Shown here: positions 6,716 through 14,239 of the stretch, in pieces
Numbering within the stretch: position 1 is the stretch's first letter
Layout: the number at the start of each line of letters is the position of its first letter
DNA from: Pseudomonadota bacterium
Lineage (GTDB): Bacteria > Pseudomonadota > Alphaproteobacteria > Reyranellales > Reyranellaceae
Length of the DNA stretch: 21,156 nt
Assembly (NCBI GenBank): GCA_023386865.1
Contig: JAEWIV010000489.1
Coordinates: 1 to 21,156 of the forward strand
Direction: 5' to 3'
The notes under the pieces: model-generated
The model's input: only the letters and a program-made list of their open reading frames with translations
The model's database searches: none
Told to the model about the DNA's origin: nothing
Made by a program: the position numbers and the translations under genes

Positions 6716-8014
6716 TCACGGCGCCTCCGCCGCCTTCATGGTTTCGAGATCGGCGGTGAGGATCTTGCCCTTGGTCTCCGGCCCGAGCGCTACCGCGAGA
6801 ATGACGATCAGCAGGAAGACAATGGTGCTCAACAGCATCGGCATCGCGAAGCCCATCTGCTGCTCGACCGCGAAGTAGCTGATCACCGGCGCCACCAGGC
6901 CGCCCCAGATCGCGCCCTGGTGGTAGACGAAGCCCGACGCCGTGGCCCGCACCTCGGTCGGGAAGCGCTCGCTGAGATAGCTCGGGTTCTGGCCGTATAT
7001 CGAGCCGCCGAACACGCCCTGCAGGATGAAGCCAAAGACGATCCACAGCGGATCGGTCGTCCAAAGATAAAGCGGCGTGATGAAGACGGCGATGACGCAG
7101 GGCACGATGATCGCGGGCCGCCTGCCCCACTTGTCGGCAACGGCGCCCCACAGGGCGGAGCCGGCGAACACCACGATGTTGGCCCAGAACAACGGCGTCG
7201 CCACCATGCCCGGCGTCCAGTTCAGCTCCTTCTGGAGATAGGTCGAGAACAGCGCCCAGATCGAGTAGTAGACGCAGAACGCCGCCCCCATCCACAGGCA
7301 GCCGGTCAAGGTATTGTAGATGTGCTGGCGCTTGAAGATGGTGAAAAGCGGCGCATGCACCTCGGCCTTCTTCTCGGTCTGCTGCCGCTTGTTCTCGGCC
7401 CAGACCTCGGGCTCCTTGACGTAGAAGCGGATCCACACGACCACCAGCGCCGGCAGGATGCCGATCCACAGCAGGCCACGCCAGCCGATCTCGTCGTAGA
7501 GCAGGCCGTAGGCGAGCGCCGACAGCGCGAAGCCAAGCCCCCAAGAGCCTTGCAGGATGCCGCTCATGAAGCCGCGCGAGCGTGCCGGCCAGGATTCCAT
7601 CGCGAGCGCCGCGCCAGCCGGCCATTCCGCGCCCATGCCGATGCCGAGCAACGCACGGAAGAACGCCAGGAAGGCGAAACTGGGAGAAAAGCCCGCGATG
7701 AAGTTGCAGAGCGAGTACCACAGGATGGAGATCATCAGCGGCGTTCTGCGTCCCATGCGATCGGCCATCCAGCCGGCGGCAGTTGCGCCGAACAGGCGCA
7801 GCCACAGCGTCGCCGTGAAGATCAGGGTCACCGCCGTGAGCGGGACGTCGAACTCCTTGGCGATCGGCACCATGATCAGCAGGAAGATGGTGAAGTCGAA
7901 CGCATCGAGCGTCCAACCGAGCCAGGCGGCGATGTAGGCGTACCACTGGTCCTTGGTAGGTTCCTTCCACCAGGGCACGTCGGGCGATGAGGTTGGCGTG
8001 ACGGACGCGGACAT
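6716..8014 (-). CDS. MFS transporter, sialate/lactate:H+ symporter-like carboxylate permease
   Basis: A 432-residue inner-membrane protein with about 12 hydrophobic segments and a charged loop in the middle (KEPEVWAENKRQQTEKKAE). The ATG at 8014 follows GGGAGG with an 8-base spacer. The first helix contains GWTLDAFDFTIF, which with GMGAEWPAGAALAMESWPARSRG points to the SHS/AAHS branch (lactate, sialate and aromatic-acid proton symporters). The MFS signature between helices 2 and 3 reads GWMADRMGRRTP and its repeat in the second half reads GAVADKWGRRPA. A mono- or hydroxy-carboxylate substrate would suit the neighbouring dehydrogenase and TRAP protein. I see no copy of the LacI operator upstream, so co-regulation is not supported. 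The 168 bases between its start and the next gene hold no recognisable element. Confidence 0.87.
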   Translation of the reverse strand: MSASVTPTSSPDVPWWKEPTKDQWYAYIAAWLGWTLDAFDFTIFLLIMVPIAKEFDVPLTAVTLIFTATLWLRLFGATAAGWMADRMGRRTPLMISILWYSLCNFIAGFSPSFAFLAFFRALLGIGMGAEWPAGAALAMESWPARSRGFMSGILQGSWGLGFALSALAYGLLYDEIGWRGLLWIGILPALVVVWIRFYVKEPEVWAENKRQQTEKKAEVHAPLFTIFKRQHIYNTLTGCLWMGAAFCVYYSIWALFSTYLQKELNWTPGMVATPLFWANIVVFAGSALWGAVADKWGRRPAIIVPCVIAVFITPLYLWTTDPLWIVFGFILQGVFGGSIYGQNPSYLSERFPTEVRATASGFVYHQGAIWGGLVAPVISYFAVEQQMGFAMPMLLSTIVFLLIVILAVALGPETKGKILTADLETMKAAEAP

Positions 8015-8182
8015 CTGCTAAACCTCCCGTACTGGTTTCGAGGTTTACGCGTAGATACTCCGACTATCGTGACACTGGCGGCATGCTGCGCCGCTCGCCG
8101 TGCACTGGCAATCGCCACGGACGCACACCTGATGAGACCCGCTGTGACCAATGAAGGGCGGCGAACAGACGCCGGCGCAGGC

Positions 8183-9229
8183 CTACGCCGCGTATTTGCT
8201 CGCGCTCATAGACACCCACAGCGCGTCGGGGCCGGCCTTGGCGTAGGCCGCGCCGATCTTCTCGCCCCAGAACGTCTCGCTGCCGAAATCGCGGCGCCAC
8301 ACCCAGAGCCGGCGCGTGTAGTGGTGCAGGATATGCTCGTGGGTGAAGCCCATGGCGCCCATCGACTGGTGCGAAATGGCGGCGATCTTCTGGGCGAAGT
8401 CGGAGGCCTGGCACTTGGCGGCGGCGATCGAGAAGCGGCCGCCGTCGGCCAACCCGCCCTCGTCCGCGTCGCGCGCCGCCGCCTCGGCCGAGGCGATGGT
8501 GGCGGCGACATGGCTCGCGAGCTCGGCCAGCATGTGCTGGATGGCCTGGAAGGTCGAGATCGGCCGGCCGAACTGGACGCGCTGCTTGCAGTACTCGGTG
8601 GCGGTGGCCAGCACCTTGTCGGCAGCGCCCGCCATCTGCATGGCGCGCGTCACGGCGGCGAGCTCGAAGGCGCGATCGGCGCTGACGGCCGAGGCAGCGC
8701 TGAGCTCGGATGCCGAATTGTCGAAAGTCACCGTGCCGTATGGCTCGCCGGCATGGCTGGGATGGCCGTCGACCTTGGCATTGCCGGCAGCAACGACGGC
8801 CAGCCTGTCGCCGACAACGGCGACGAAACGATCGGCCACCGAGGCGAAGGGCACGCGCTCGACCTTGCCGCTGAGGCGCCCGCCATTCAATGACAGGTTG
8901 CTGCCGAACGCGAGGGTCGCCGGTCCGGCCTTGGGCTCGCCGCCGGCCGCGGCGATCAGCAGGTTGGCAAGCGCGGTCTCGGCCAGCGGCACCGGCACGG
9001 CGTGCGAGCCGGCCACGCGCAGCAGCGCCAGCATGTCGGCCAGCGTGCCCCCGGCGCCGCCCTTGTCCTCGGGCACGGCGACCAGCGTCAGCCCCATCTC
9101 CTCGATCTCCTTCCAGAGATCGGCCGGCCACACGCCCTTCTCGACTTCGTTGACGATTGCCCGGCCAGACCGTTCGGTGAAGAAGCGCTCGGCGGTCTCG
9201 AGCAGCATGTCGCGGGTTTCGCGGTCCAT
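8183..9229 (-). CDS. acyl-CoA dehydrogenase, smaller subunit of a probable heteromeric pair
   Basis: A 348-residue protein. The ATG at 9229 has GGGAG a few bases upstream and lies 11 bases after the partner gene's stop. The N-terminal helical domain and the C-terminal domain are recognisable: a KQRVQFGRPISTFQAIQH segment at 215-232, containing the conserved Arg and Phe that contact FAD, and HQSMGAMGFTHEHILHHYTRR at 287-307 near the C-terminus. The middle beta domain is poorly conserved and lacks the T/S-E-P-x-x-G-S-D motif seen in the partner. Such shortened subunits occur in alpha2beta2 acyl-CoA dehydrogenases of steroid and branched-chain degradation (the FadE28/FadE29 type), where each active site is built from both chains. 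The substrate is unknown. It is downstream gene of a two-gene operon. Confidence 0.85.
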   Translation of the reverse strand: MDRETRDMLLETAERFFTERSGRAIVNEVEKGVWPADLWKEIEEMGLTLVAVPEDKGGAGGTLADMLALLRVAGSHAVPVPLAETALANLLIAAAGGEPKAGPATLAFGSNLSLNGGRLSGKVERVPFASVADRFVAVVGDRLAVVAAGNAKVDGHPSHAGEPYGTVTFDNSASELSAASAVSADRAFELAAVTRAMQMAGAADKVLATATEYCKQRVQFGRPISTFQAIQHMLAELASHVAATIASAEAAARDADEGGLADGGRFSIAAAKCQASDFAQKIAAISHQSMGAMGFTHEHILHHYTRRLWVWRRDFGSETFWGEKIGAAYAKAGPDALWVSMSASKYAA

Positions 9230-9240
9230 CTTCGTCTCCC

Positions 9241-10404
9241 TCAGCGCAGCCCGAGCCCGCGCGCGACGATGCCGCGCAGGACCTGGGTCGTGCCGCCCTG
9301 GATGGTGTAGCTCGGCGCCATCATCGTGGCGTATTGCGCCACGTCGAGGAAATCGGCGACGTCCTCCTCGGTCGTGGCGTCGGACTCGGCGATGGCGCGG
9401 GCGACCTCGGGCAGGTCCTGCTGGTAGATCGTGCCGAGGTCCTTGACCAGCGCCGCCTCGATCGCCGGCGACTTGCCGCCCTGCATCATGCCGGCGACGG
9501 CGACCGACATCTGGCGCAGCGTCCACAGGCGGGCGATCAGCCGGCCCAGGATCGACGAAGCGCGCCTGGCCGGCTGGCGGCCCAGCACACGCACCAGCTC
9601 GCGCAGGATGTAGAAGTTCTGCATGAAGCGCTCGGGACCCGAGCGCTCGAAGGCGAGCTCGCTTGTCACCTGAAGCCAGCCGTCGCCCTCGTTGCCGATC
9701 AGGCAGCTCTCCGGAATGAAGGCATCGCTGAAGGTTACCTCGTTCCAGTCATGCCGGCCGGCAAGGTTGATGATCGGCCGGATGGTGACGCCGGGCGTCT
9801 TGAGATCGACGAGGAGCTGGCTCAGCCCCTTGTGGCGGTCGCCATGCTGGCCCGAGGTGCGCACCAGGGCGATGCAGTAGTGGTTGCGATGCGCGCCCGA
9901 GGTCCAGACCTTGGTGCCGTTGACGCGGAAGCCGCCCGGCACCGGCTCGGCGCGGGTGCGCACCGACGCCAGATCCGATCCCGAGTCAGGCTCGCTCATG
10001 CCGATCGAGAAGTAGCACTCGCCCTTGGTGATGCGCGGCAGGATGGCCTGGCGTTGCTCTTCGTTGCCAAAGCGCAGCAACAGCGGGCCGGACTGGCGGT
10101 CGGCGACCCAATGCGCGCCGGCCGGTGCGCTGTTGCCCAAGAGCTCCTCGGTGATGACGTAGCGCTCCAGGAAACTCCTCTCGCCGCCGCCATATTGCTT
10201 GGGCCAGGTGATGCCGATCCAGCCCTGCTTGCCCAGCGCCTTGCTGAACTCCGGAGAGAAGGTGTTCCAGCTCGCAAAGCGGTCTTCCGACCTCACCTTG
10301 GGCAGCGTCTCCTTCAGGAAGCTGCGCACCTCGCCGCGCAGCGCCTCGGCCTCTGCGGGCAGATGAAACGGCGGGAATTCGAGCTTGGGAATGGACATCG
10401 TCAT
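9241..10404 (-). CDS. acyl-CoA dehydrogenase, larger subunit of a probable heteromeric pair
   Basis: A 387-residue flavoprotein that would catalyse alpha,beta-dehydrogenation of an acyl-CoA thioester. It carries EELLGNSAPAGAHW in the N-terminal helical domain, SIGMSEPDSGSDL (133-145), GTKVWTSGAH (163-172) where FAD and substrate meet, and a C-terminal QGGTTQVLRGIVARGLG. The ATG at 10404 is used; the in-frame ATG at 10398 is nearly as good. The clear AAGGAG lies about 16 bases upstream, rather far for either. It is first in a two-gene operon with the shorter dehydrogenase. The pair is divergent from a small NTF2-fold gene. No CoA ligase, hydratase or thiolase is present to indicate the pathway. 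Confidence 0.9.
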   Translation of the reverse strand: MTMSIPKLEFPPFHLPAEAEALRGEVRSFLKETLPKVRSEDRFASWNTFSPEFSKALGKQGWIGITWPKQYGGGERSFLERYVITEELLGNSAPAGAHWVADRQSGPLLLRFGNEEQRQAILPRITKGECYFSIGMSEPDSGSDLASVRTRAEPVPGGFRVNGTKVWTSGAHRNHYCIALVRTSGQHGDRHKGLSQLLVDLKTPGVTIRPIINLAGRHDWNEVTFSDAFIPESCLIGNEGDGWLQVTSELAFERSGPERFMQNFYILRELVRVLGRQPARRASSILGRLIARLWTLRQMSVAVAGMMQGGKSPAIEAALVKDLGTIYQQDLPEVARAIAESDATTEEDVADFLDVAQYATMMAPSYTIQGGTTQVLRGIVARGLGLR

Positions 10405-10474
10405 CTCGATGGTTGGATGCTCCTTCTCTGTCGGCTAATCCTAGGCCACGCAACCGGGGAGTTTCGAGGGACGA

Positions 10475-10954
10475 ATGCCGCGCCGGCCGCCGCGCCTGCC
10501 GCCACTCCTGGCGGAATTCGACGACGAGGAACGCGAGGCCGTGCTGGCCGCCAACCGCGCCTTCTACCGCGCCTTCGCCGAGCGCGACGTCGCGGGCATG
10601 GACCAGATCTGGGCCGCAACCGGCGCCATGGTCTGCCTGCATCCCGGCCAGGCACCGCTGCACGGACGCACCGAGATCATGACAAGCTGGCGCGGCATCC
10701 TCCAGCATCCCGATTCCCCCAAGGTGCGCTGCGTGGGCGAATGGGTGGTCGGCCGGCCCGGGCTCGCCATCGTGGTGTGCCGCGAAATCCTGCCCGAGGG
10801 CCAGCTCATGGCGACCAACACCTTCGCCCGCCAGAGCGACGGCTGGCGCATGATCGGACATCACTCCGGCCCGGTGCCGCCGGTCGAGACGGGACAGACG
10901 GCAGCGGCGACCGTGTCGATCGCCGCGCCGCGCGATAGGCGGAAGCTGCATTAG
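10475..10954 (+). CDS. NTF2/SnoaL-like fold protein (DUF4440-type)
   Basis: A 159-residue cytoplasmic protein starting at an ATG preceded by GAGGGA. It has the cone-shaped NTF2 layout: a first helix EEREAVLAANRAFYRAFAERDVAGM broken by the typical A-x-D turn, then IWAATGAMVCLHPG, a GRTEIMTSWRGIL helix, and the final strands TNTFARQSDGWRMIGHHSGP. The last motif (G-W-R-M-I-G-H-H) is highly typical of the SnoaL_3/DUF4440 group. These proteins may be small enzymes, ligand carriers or association domains, and the sequence does not say which. It is divergent from the acyl-CoA dehydrogenase pair across 70 bases and so might be co-regulated with it. The last ~25 residues are an unstructured tail. Confidence 0.82.
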   Translation: MPRRPPRLPPLLAEFDDEEREAVLAANRAFYRAFAERDVAGMDQIWAATGAMVCLHPGQAPLHGRTEIMTSWRGILQHPDSPKVRCVGEWVVGRPGLAIVVCREILPEGQLMATNTFARQSDGWRMIGHHSGPVPPVETGQTAAATVSIAAPRDRRKLH

Positions 10955-10964
10955 GAAGAGCTGC

Positions 10965-10982
10965 TTCCCCTGCAGCGGGGGA
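10965..10982. terminator. possible bidirectional terminator between convergent genes
   Basis: TTCCCC and GGGGGA, separated by TGCAGC, can form a 6-base-pair hairpin (one T-G pair) in the 28-base gap between the NTF2-like gene and the convergent RidA gene. On the plus strand CTATTTGT follows, a short T-rich run. The location is right for a terminator; the structure is only moderately stable. Confidence 0.35.
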
Positions 10983-11399
10983 CTATTTGTCGAGGAATAC
11001 CACCGAGGGCTCGACCTCGATCAGGAACTGCTCGTCGGCGAGGCTTGTCACGCCGATCCAGGTCGAGCATGGCGGATTGTCGCCGAACTTCGCCCGCAGC
11101 GCGGCGCTGATCGCCTTGCCCTCACCCATGTGGCTTTGCTTGATGTAAAGGCTGAGCGCTCCGACCTGGTCGAGCGAGGCGCCGACCGAGCCCAGCGCCG
11201 CCTCGAGGTTGTCGAGGCTCTGCGCGAGCTGACGGCCGATATCGCCCGGTCCGACGATGTTCTTGTCGGCATCCCAGGCGACCTGACCCGACACATGTAC
11301 GGCCCGGCCGAGCGGCGTCGACACGACAGCCACCTGCGCAAAGCCGTATTGCCGGCTGTCGAACAACCCGGGAGGAACGACCAGGGATCGGCTTTTCAT
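10983..11399 (-). CDS. RidA/YjgF/UK114-family protein without the catalytic arginine
   Basis: A 138-residue protein, the last gene of the six-gene operon. Its ATG overlaps the previous stop as ATGA, so it is probably translationally coupled. The fold marks are present: VHVSGQVAWDADKNIVG (35-50), DIGRQLAQSLDNLEAALGSVGASLDQV in the first helix and following turn, and FLIEVEPSVVF at the end. Active RidA has a P-x-R-S/T segment whose arginine (Arg105 in E. coli) binds the imine substrate's carboxylate. Here the region reads PPCSTWIGVTSL, which puts Ser112 at that position. It therefore probably belongs to one of the Rid subfamilies without 2-aminoacrylate deaminase activity. An aminotransferase in the same operon might otherwise have suggested enamine/imine detoxification. 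Function unknown. Confidence 0.83.
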   Translation of the reverse strand: MKSRSLVVPPGLFDSRQYGFAQVAVVSTPLGRAVHVSGQVAWDADKNIVGPGDIGRQLAQSLDNLEAALGSVGASLDQVGALSLYIKQSHMGEGKAISAALRAKFGDNPPCSTWIGVTSLADEQFLIEVEPSVVFLDK

Positions 11400-12355
11400 C
11401 GCGGCACCGGCCCATCGACGCGCAGCAGCGACCGAAGCCGGTCGTAGGCGATCTCCACGGTGTATGGACCGCCCTCGTACTGGTTGAAGGAAAGCTCCAG
11501 GCGATCCTCGAGGAACACGTAGCGGTTGGGCTGCTTCAGGATGTCCGACAGATTGGGCGCGTTGATATCGGCGCTGACGATCCGCGTCAGCTCCCTGAGC
11601 CAGTTCGATGTCGGCAGGAACACGCCCTCCGGTCCGACCGACTTGCCCGTGCGCAGGTCGACCAGCATGCCGCTGGCGCCGACGATGCCGTGCGCGCCGC
11701 CTTCGAAGGCATTGTAGGAAATCTTGATGGAGACGGCGTTGGGACCAGGACGATAGAGCGCAAATGCCTGCTCGTAGCGCCACGCCGGCCCACCGTAGTT
11801 GCCGCCTTCGTTGTCGGCGTCCGGACCGGGAACGGCGCGGTCGGCGCCTTCGCCAGCGAACGCGGCAAGCTGGCGGTTCACAACGCCGAAGTCGACCGTT
11901 CCGCCGTCGAATTGCGGATAGCTCGCGTCGATGATGTAGGGGATGCCGCGCACCTTGCCGGCCCTGACGATCGCCTGTTCGCTGATGAAGGGATAGGCCC
12001 CCTCGCCCAGCCAGTCGAGCTGTGCCGTGCGGTCGCGGTTCCGCGACTCCAGGCACTCTTCCATCTCCGACGGCTCGACCGCACAAGCCGCCGCGCGGTT
12101 GGCGAGCCACCGAATCTGATCGGCCAGCAGATGATTCTTGGCGCCGCCGCTAAGCCTGCCCGCGAGCGCCGCATAGGCCGCCGTCATCTTGCGATCGGCG
12201 GCGGCAAGTTCGGGTTTGGCGCAGATCGTGCGCTCGATCTCCGTTGCCGCCTTGCCGCAATCGATACGCGAGACGGTCTGCGCCGACGCCGCGCCGGCCG
12301 ACGCCAGGAGGAATGCGCCGACCACGGCGCAACAGCTAGCGAGCGATCGGTCCAT
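11396..12355 (-). CDS. secreted LprI/DUF3298-type protein, third of three tandem paralogues
   Basis: A 319-residue exported protein with a signal peptide (about 1-25, ending ASAQ). The N-terminal part looks like the DUF1311/LprI domain: DC followed by EIERTIC and ELAAADRKMTAAYAAL, then a second cysteine pair around CAVEPSEMEEC. The C-terminal part (about 115-319) resembles DUF3298/RsiV-C, with YNAFEGGAHG, LVDLRTGKSVGPEGVF and the end LRVDGPVPR. Mycobacterial LprI and RsiV both interact with lysozyme, so a lysozyme- or peptidoglycan-related role in the periplasm is conceivable but unproven. Its start overlaps the previous paralogue by 20 bases and its stop overlaps the RidA start by 4. It is closest to the middle paralogue. 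Confidence 0.78.
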   Translation of the reverse strand: MDRSLASCCAVVGAFLLASAGAASAQTVSRIDCGKAATEIERTICAKPELAAADRKMTAAYAALAGRLSGGAKNHLLADQIRWLANRAAACAVEPSEMEECLESRNRDRTAQLDWLGEGAYPFISEQAIVRAGKVRGIPYIIDASYPQFDGGTVDFGVVNRQLAAFAGEGADRAVPGPDADNEGGNYGGPAWRYEQAFALYRPGPNAVSIKISYNAFEGGAHGIVGASGMLVDLRTGKSVGPEGVFLPTSNWLRELTRIVSADINAPNLSDILKQPNRYVFLEDRLELSFNQYEGGPYTVEIAYDRLRSLLRVDGPVPR

Positions 12356-13340
12356 CGGGTCGCAGGATGGGTTTCAGCTCGTCGTACGAAATGTTCACTT
12401 CGTATGGGCCGGCGGCATACGGTCCGACGTCGTAGGCGTTGAAGACGAGCTCGAGATGCTTGCCGGTCCAGCAGTAGCGGTTCTGCTCGCTCAGCAGCTT
12501 GGCGAGGTTGGCAGGCTCGAGGGCGTCCTCGAAACCCGGCTTGTCGACGAACTGCTTCTTGAGGTCGGCGCCGACGAGCTGGGTCACGACGCGAAGCCAC
12601 TGCTCACCGGCGGTGAACACGCTTGCCGGTCCGACCGCCTTCCCCGTGCGCAGGTCGACCAGCGTGCAGCGCGTCGCACCATAGCCGTGCGCGCCGCCGC
12701 GATAGCTGTCGAACTGCACGACGATCGTGGCCGCATGGCCGCCGGGCGGCCTTTCGACGGTGAAGCCCTGCTCGTAGTACCACTGCTGCTCGCGCTCGGG
12801 ACCGTCGTCGGCCTTGGGGGTGGATTCGTCGCTGACCTTCTTCGCGGCATCGGCGAAGCGCGCATTGACGGCGGCGAAATCGGCGCCGGTGCCGTCGAAA
12901 CGCGGATAGGTGATGTCGTACGACCAGTTGATCTTGCCGAGCTTGCCCTGCTTTGCGAGCGTCTGCTCGCTCATCGCGGGATAGGTTCCCTGCGCATAAG
13001 CCCGCAGGTTCCGGATACGCGCCGCGTAGCGGTTCTTGAGACAGTCGTCGGTATTGGCTGGATCGGCGCGGCAGGCGCGGTTGCGATTGGCGATCCAGCG
13101 CACCTGGTCCTTGACCAGCTCGTCCTTCGCCGCGCCGCTCAGCCTGTCGACCATCGCGGCATAGGCAGCCGCCATCTCACGGTCGGCCTTGGCGAGCTCG
13201 CCGTTCTTGCAAATCGCCTGATCGATGGCGTTGTCGGCCTTGGCGCAGTCGAAGCTCGGCCGCTCTTGCGCCCGAACGGTGATCGCCCCGCCGCAAAGCA
13301 ACAGGACTATCGCCAATACGGACTTCGCCACACGGATCAT
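12336..13340 (-). CDS. secreted LprI/DUF3298-type protein, second of three tandem paralogues
   Basis: A 334-residue protein beginning at the ATG at 13340, which overlaps the preceding stop as ATGA. Longer upstream frames lie inside the previous paralogue and are rejected. Residues 1-24 are a signal peptide ending VRAQ. The LprI-like domain is the best preserved of the three: FDCAKADNAIDQAIC, ELAKADREMAAAYAAM, and later cysteines at RACRADPANTDDC. The C-terminal domain has QFDSYRGGAHGYG, LVDLRTGKAVGPASVF, and NISYDELKPILRPDGPIAR. The GGAHG and DLRTGK motifs and the closing L-R-x-D-G-P are shared with the third copy, which establishes tandem duplication. Function is unknown; the periplasm is the likely location. 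Confidence 0.8.
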   Translation of the reverse strand: MIRVAKSVLAIVLLLCGGAITVRAQERPSFDCAKADNAIDQAICKNGELAKADREMAAAYAAMVDRLSGAAKDELVKDQVRWIANRNRACRADPANTDDCLKNRYAARIRNLRAYAQGTYPAMSEQTLAKQGKLGKINWSYDITYPRFDGTGADFAAVNARFADAAKKVSDESTPKADDGPEREQQWYYEQGFTVERPPGGHAATIVVQFDSYRGGAHGYGATRCTLVDLRTGKAVGPASVFTAGEQWLRVVTQLVGADLKKQFVDKPGFEDALEPANLAKLLSEQNRYCWTGKHLELVFNAYDVGPYAAGPYEVNISYDELKPILRPDGPIAR

Positions 13341-14239
13341 CTCGACAAACTCCCGAGCGGGCCATCGGCACGCAGGATACCTTCCAGCGCCGCATAGGGG
13401 ATAACGACCTCGTAGGCCTTCATACCACGCTCGCCCGCCACCCGGCTCAGCGACAATACGAGCCTGTCGTCCTCGAACACATAGTCCCTGGCGTCGACGT
13501 CGCGCATGATCGACGCGATGTCGCTCGCTGCGCTCGTCCGGCCGCGGCCGGGAGGATCCTTGGATAGCTCCAGGCGGACGAGCTCGGCCAGGCGATCCCG
13601 CCAGCCGTCGCCCGGCGCGAAGACGTCCTGCGGCTCCAGCACCCTGCCCGTCGAAAGATCCACGAGGTAGCCCGAGAGATCGACGTCCACCGTGGGCCCC
13701 AGCCACTCGCGCGACACCGCCACAGACACGACGGACGGTGCCAGCCGGTACAATGAGAAGGTCTGGGTGACCTCACAGTTCCGGCCCGTGTCGATCGCGT
13801 CGAGGAGCGACGTCTGGGCCAGCGCGGCGAAAGCACGATCCGCCTGGGAGAAATCCACTGACGGGTGATCGAAGCGAGGGTAGGTCGCATGGACGGCGTA
13901 GCGGCCTCGCGGTCCATCGCCAGCCTGCACGATCGCCTGTTGCGAGATGAAGGGATATGGTCCCTTGGTGAAAACCTCGATCAGGCTCGTCCGCAGGCGA
14001 TAACGAAGCTCCAGGCATTCCGCCTTGCGCGCCGGCTGCAAATCGCATGCCCGAAGGTCGCTGCGCCAGCGCTCCTGGTCTCCCTCAAAATGCACCTTGG
14101 CTGCTCCGTCGAGCTTGTCGGCGAGCTCTGTATAGGCCTCCGTCATGACGTGCTGCGCTTCCTCGACCTTGCCATCGGCCCCCGCCGCCCCCGGCCACAG
14201 GCAGATCGCGGCCAGCGCGGCCGCACCAGGCAGCCTCAA
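13337..14239 (-). CDS. secreted, diverged LprI/DUF3298-type protein, first of three tandem paralogues
   Basis: A 300-residue protein whose best start is a TTG at 14239: TGGAGG lies 5 bases upstream and a signal peptide follows at once (MRLPGAAALAAICLWPGAAG). A GTG one codon earlier is too close to that site. The start overlaps the aminotransferase stop as TTGA, implying coupled translation. Compared with its two downstream paralogues it has lost the first LprI cysteine block: after the signal the chain goes straight to VEEAQHVMTEAYTELADKLDGAA. It also has no GGAHG motif; the equivalent stretch reads SREWLGPTVDVD. It keeps the ACDLQPARKAEC pair, YPFISQQAIVQAG, LVDLSTGRVLEPQDVF and the LRADGPLG ending. 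It is evidently the most derived copy. Confidence 0.72.
   Translation of the reverse strand: MRLPGAAALAAICLWPGAAGADGKVEEAQHVMTEAYTELADKLDGAAKVHFEGDQERWRSDLRACDLQPARKAECLELRYRLRTSLIEVFTKGPYPFISQQAIVQAGDGPRGRYAVHATYPRFDHPSVDFSQADRAFAALAQTSLLDAIDTGRNCEVTQTFSLYRLAPSVVSVAVSREWLGPTVDVDLSGYLVDLSTGRVLEPQDVFAPGDGWRDRLAELVRLELSKDPPGRGRTSAASDIASIMRDVDARDYVFEDDRLVLSLSRVAGERGMKAYEVVIPYAALEGILRADGPLGSLSR

Noticed and set aside
6422..7990. Long open frame on the plus strand across the MFS gene, and similar long antisense frames at 624-1976, 8064-9131 and 18906-20684
   Set aside because: They are rich in Arg/Ala/Pro low-complexity sequence, have no domain motifs, and lie opposite well-supported genes; high GC content produces such stop-poor frames.
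8046..8053. TACGCGTA palindrome in the leader of the MFS transporter gene
   Set aside because: It does not match the TGGTAGCG-TACCA operator, is only 8 bases long and has no second copy, so no regulator can be assigned.
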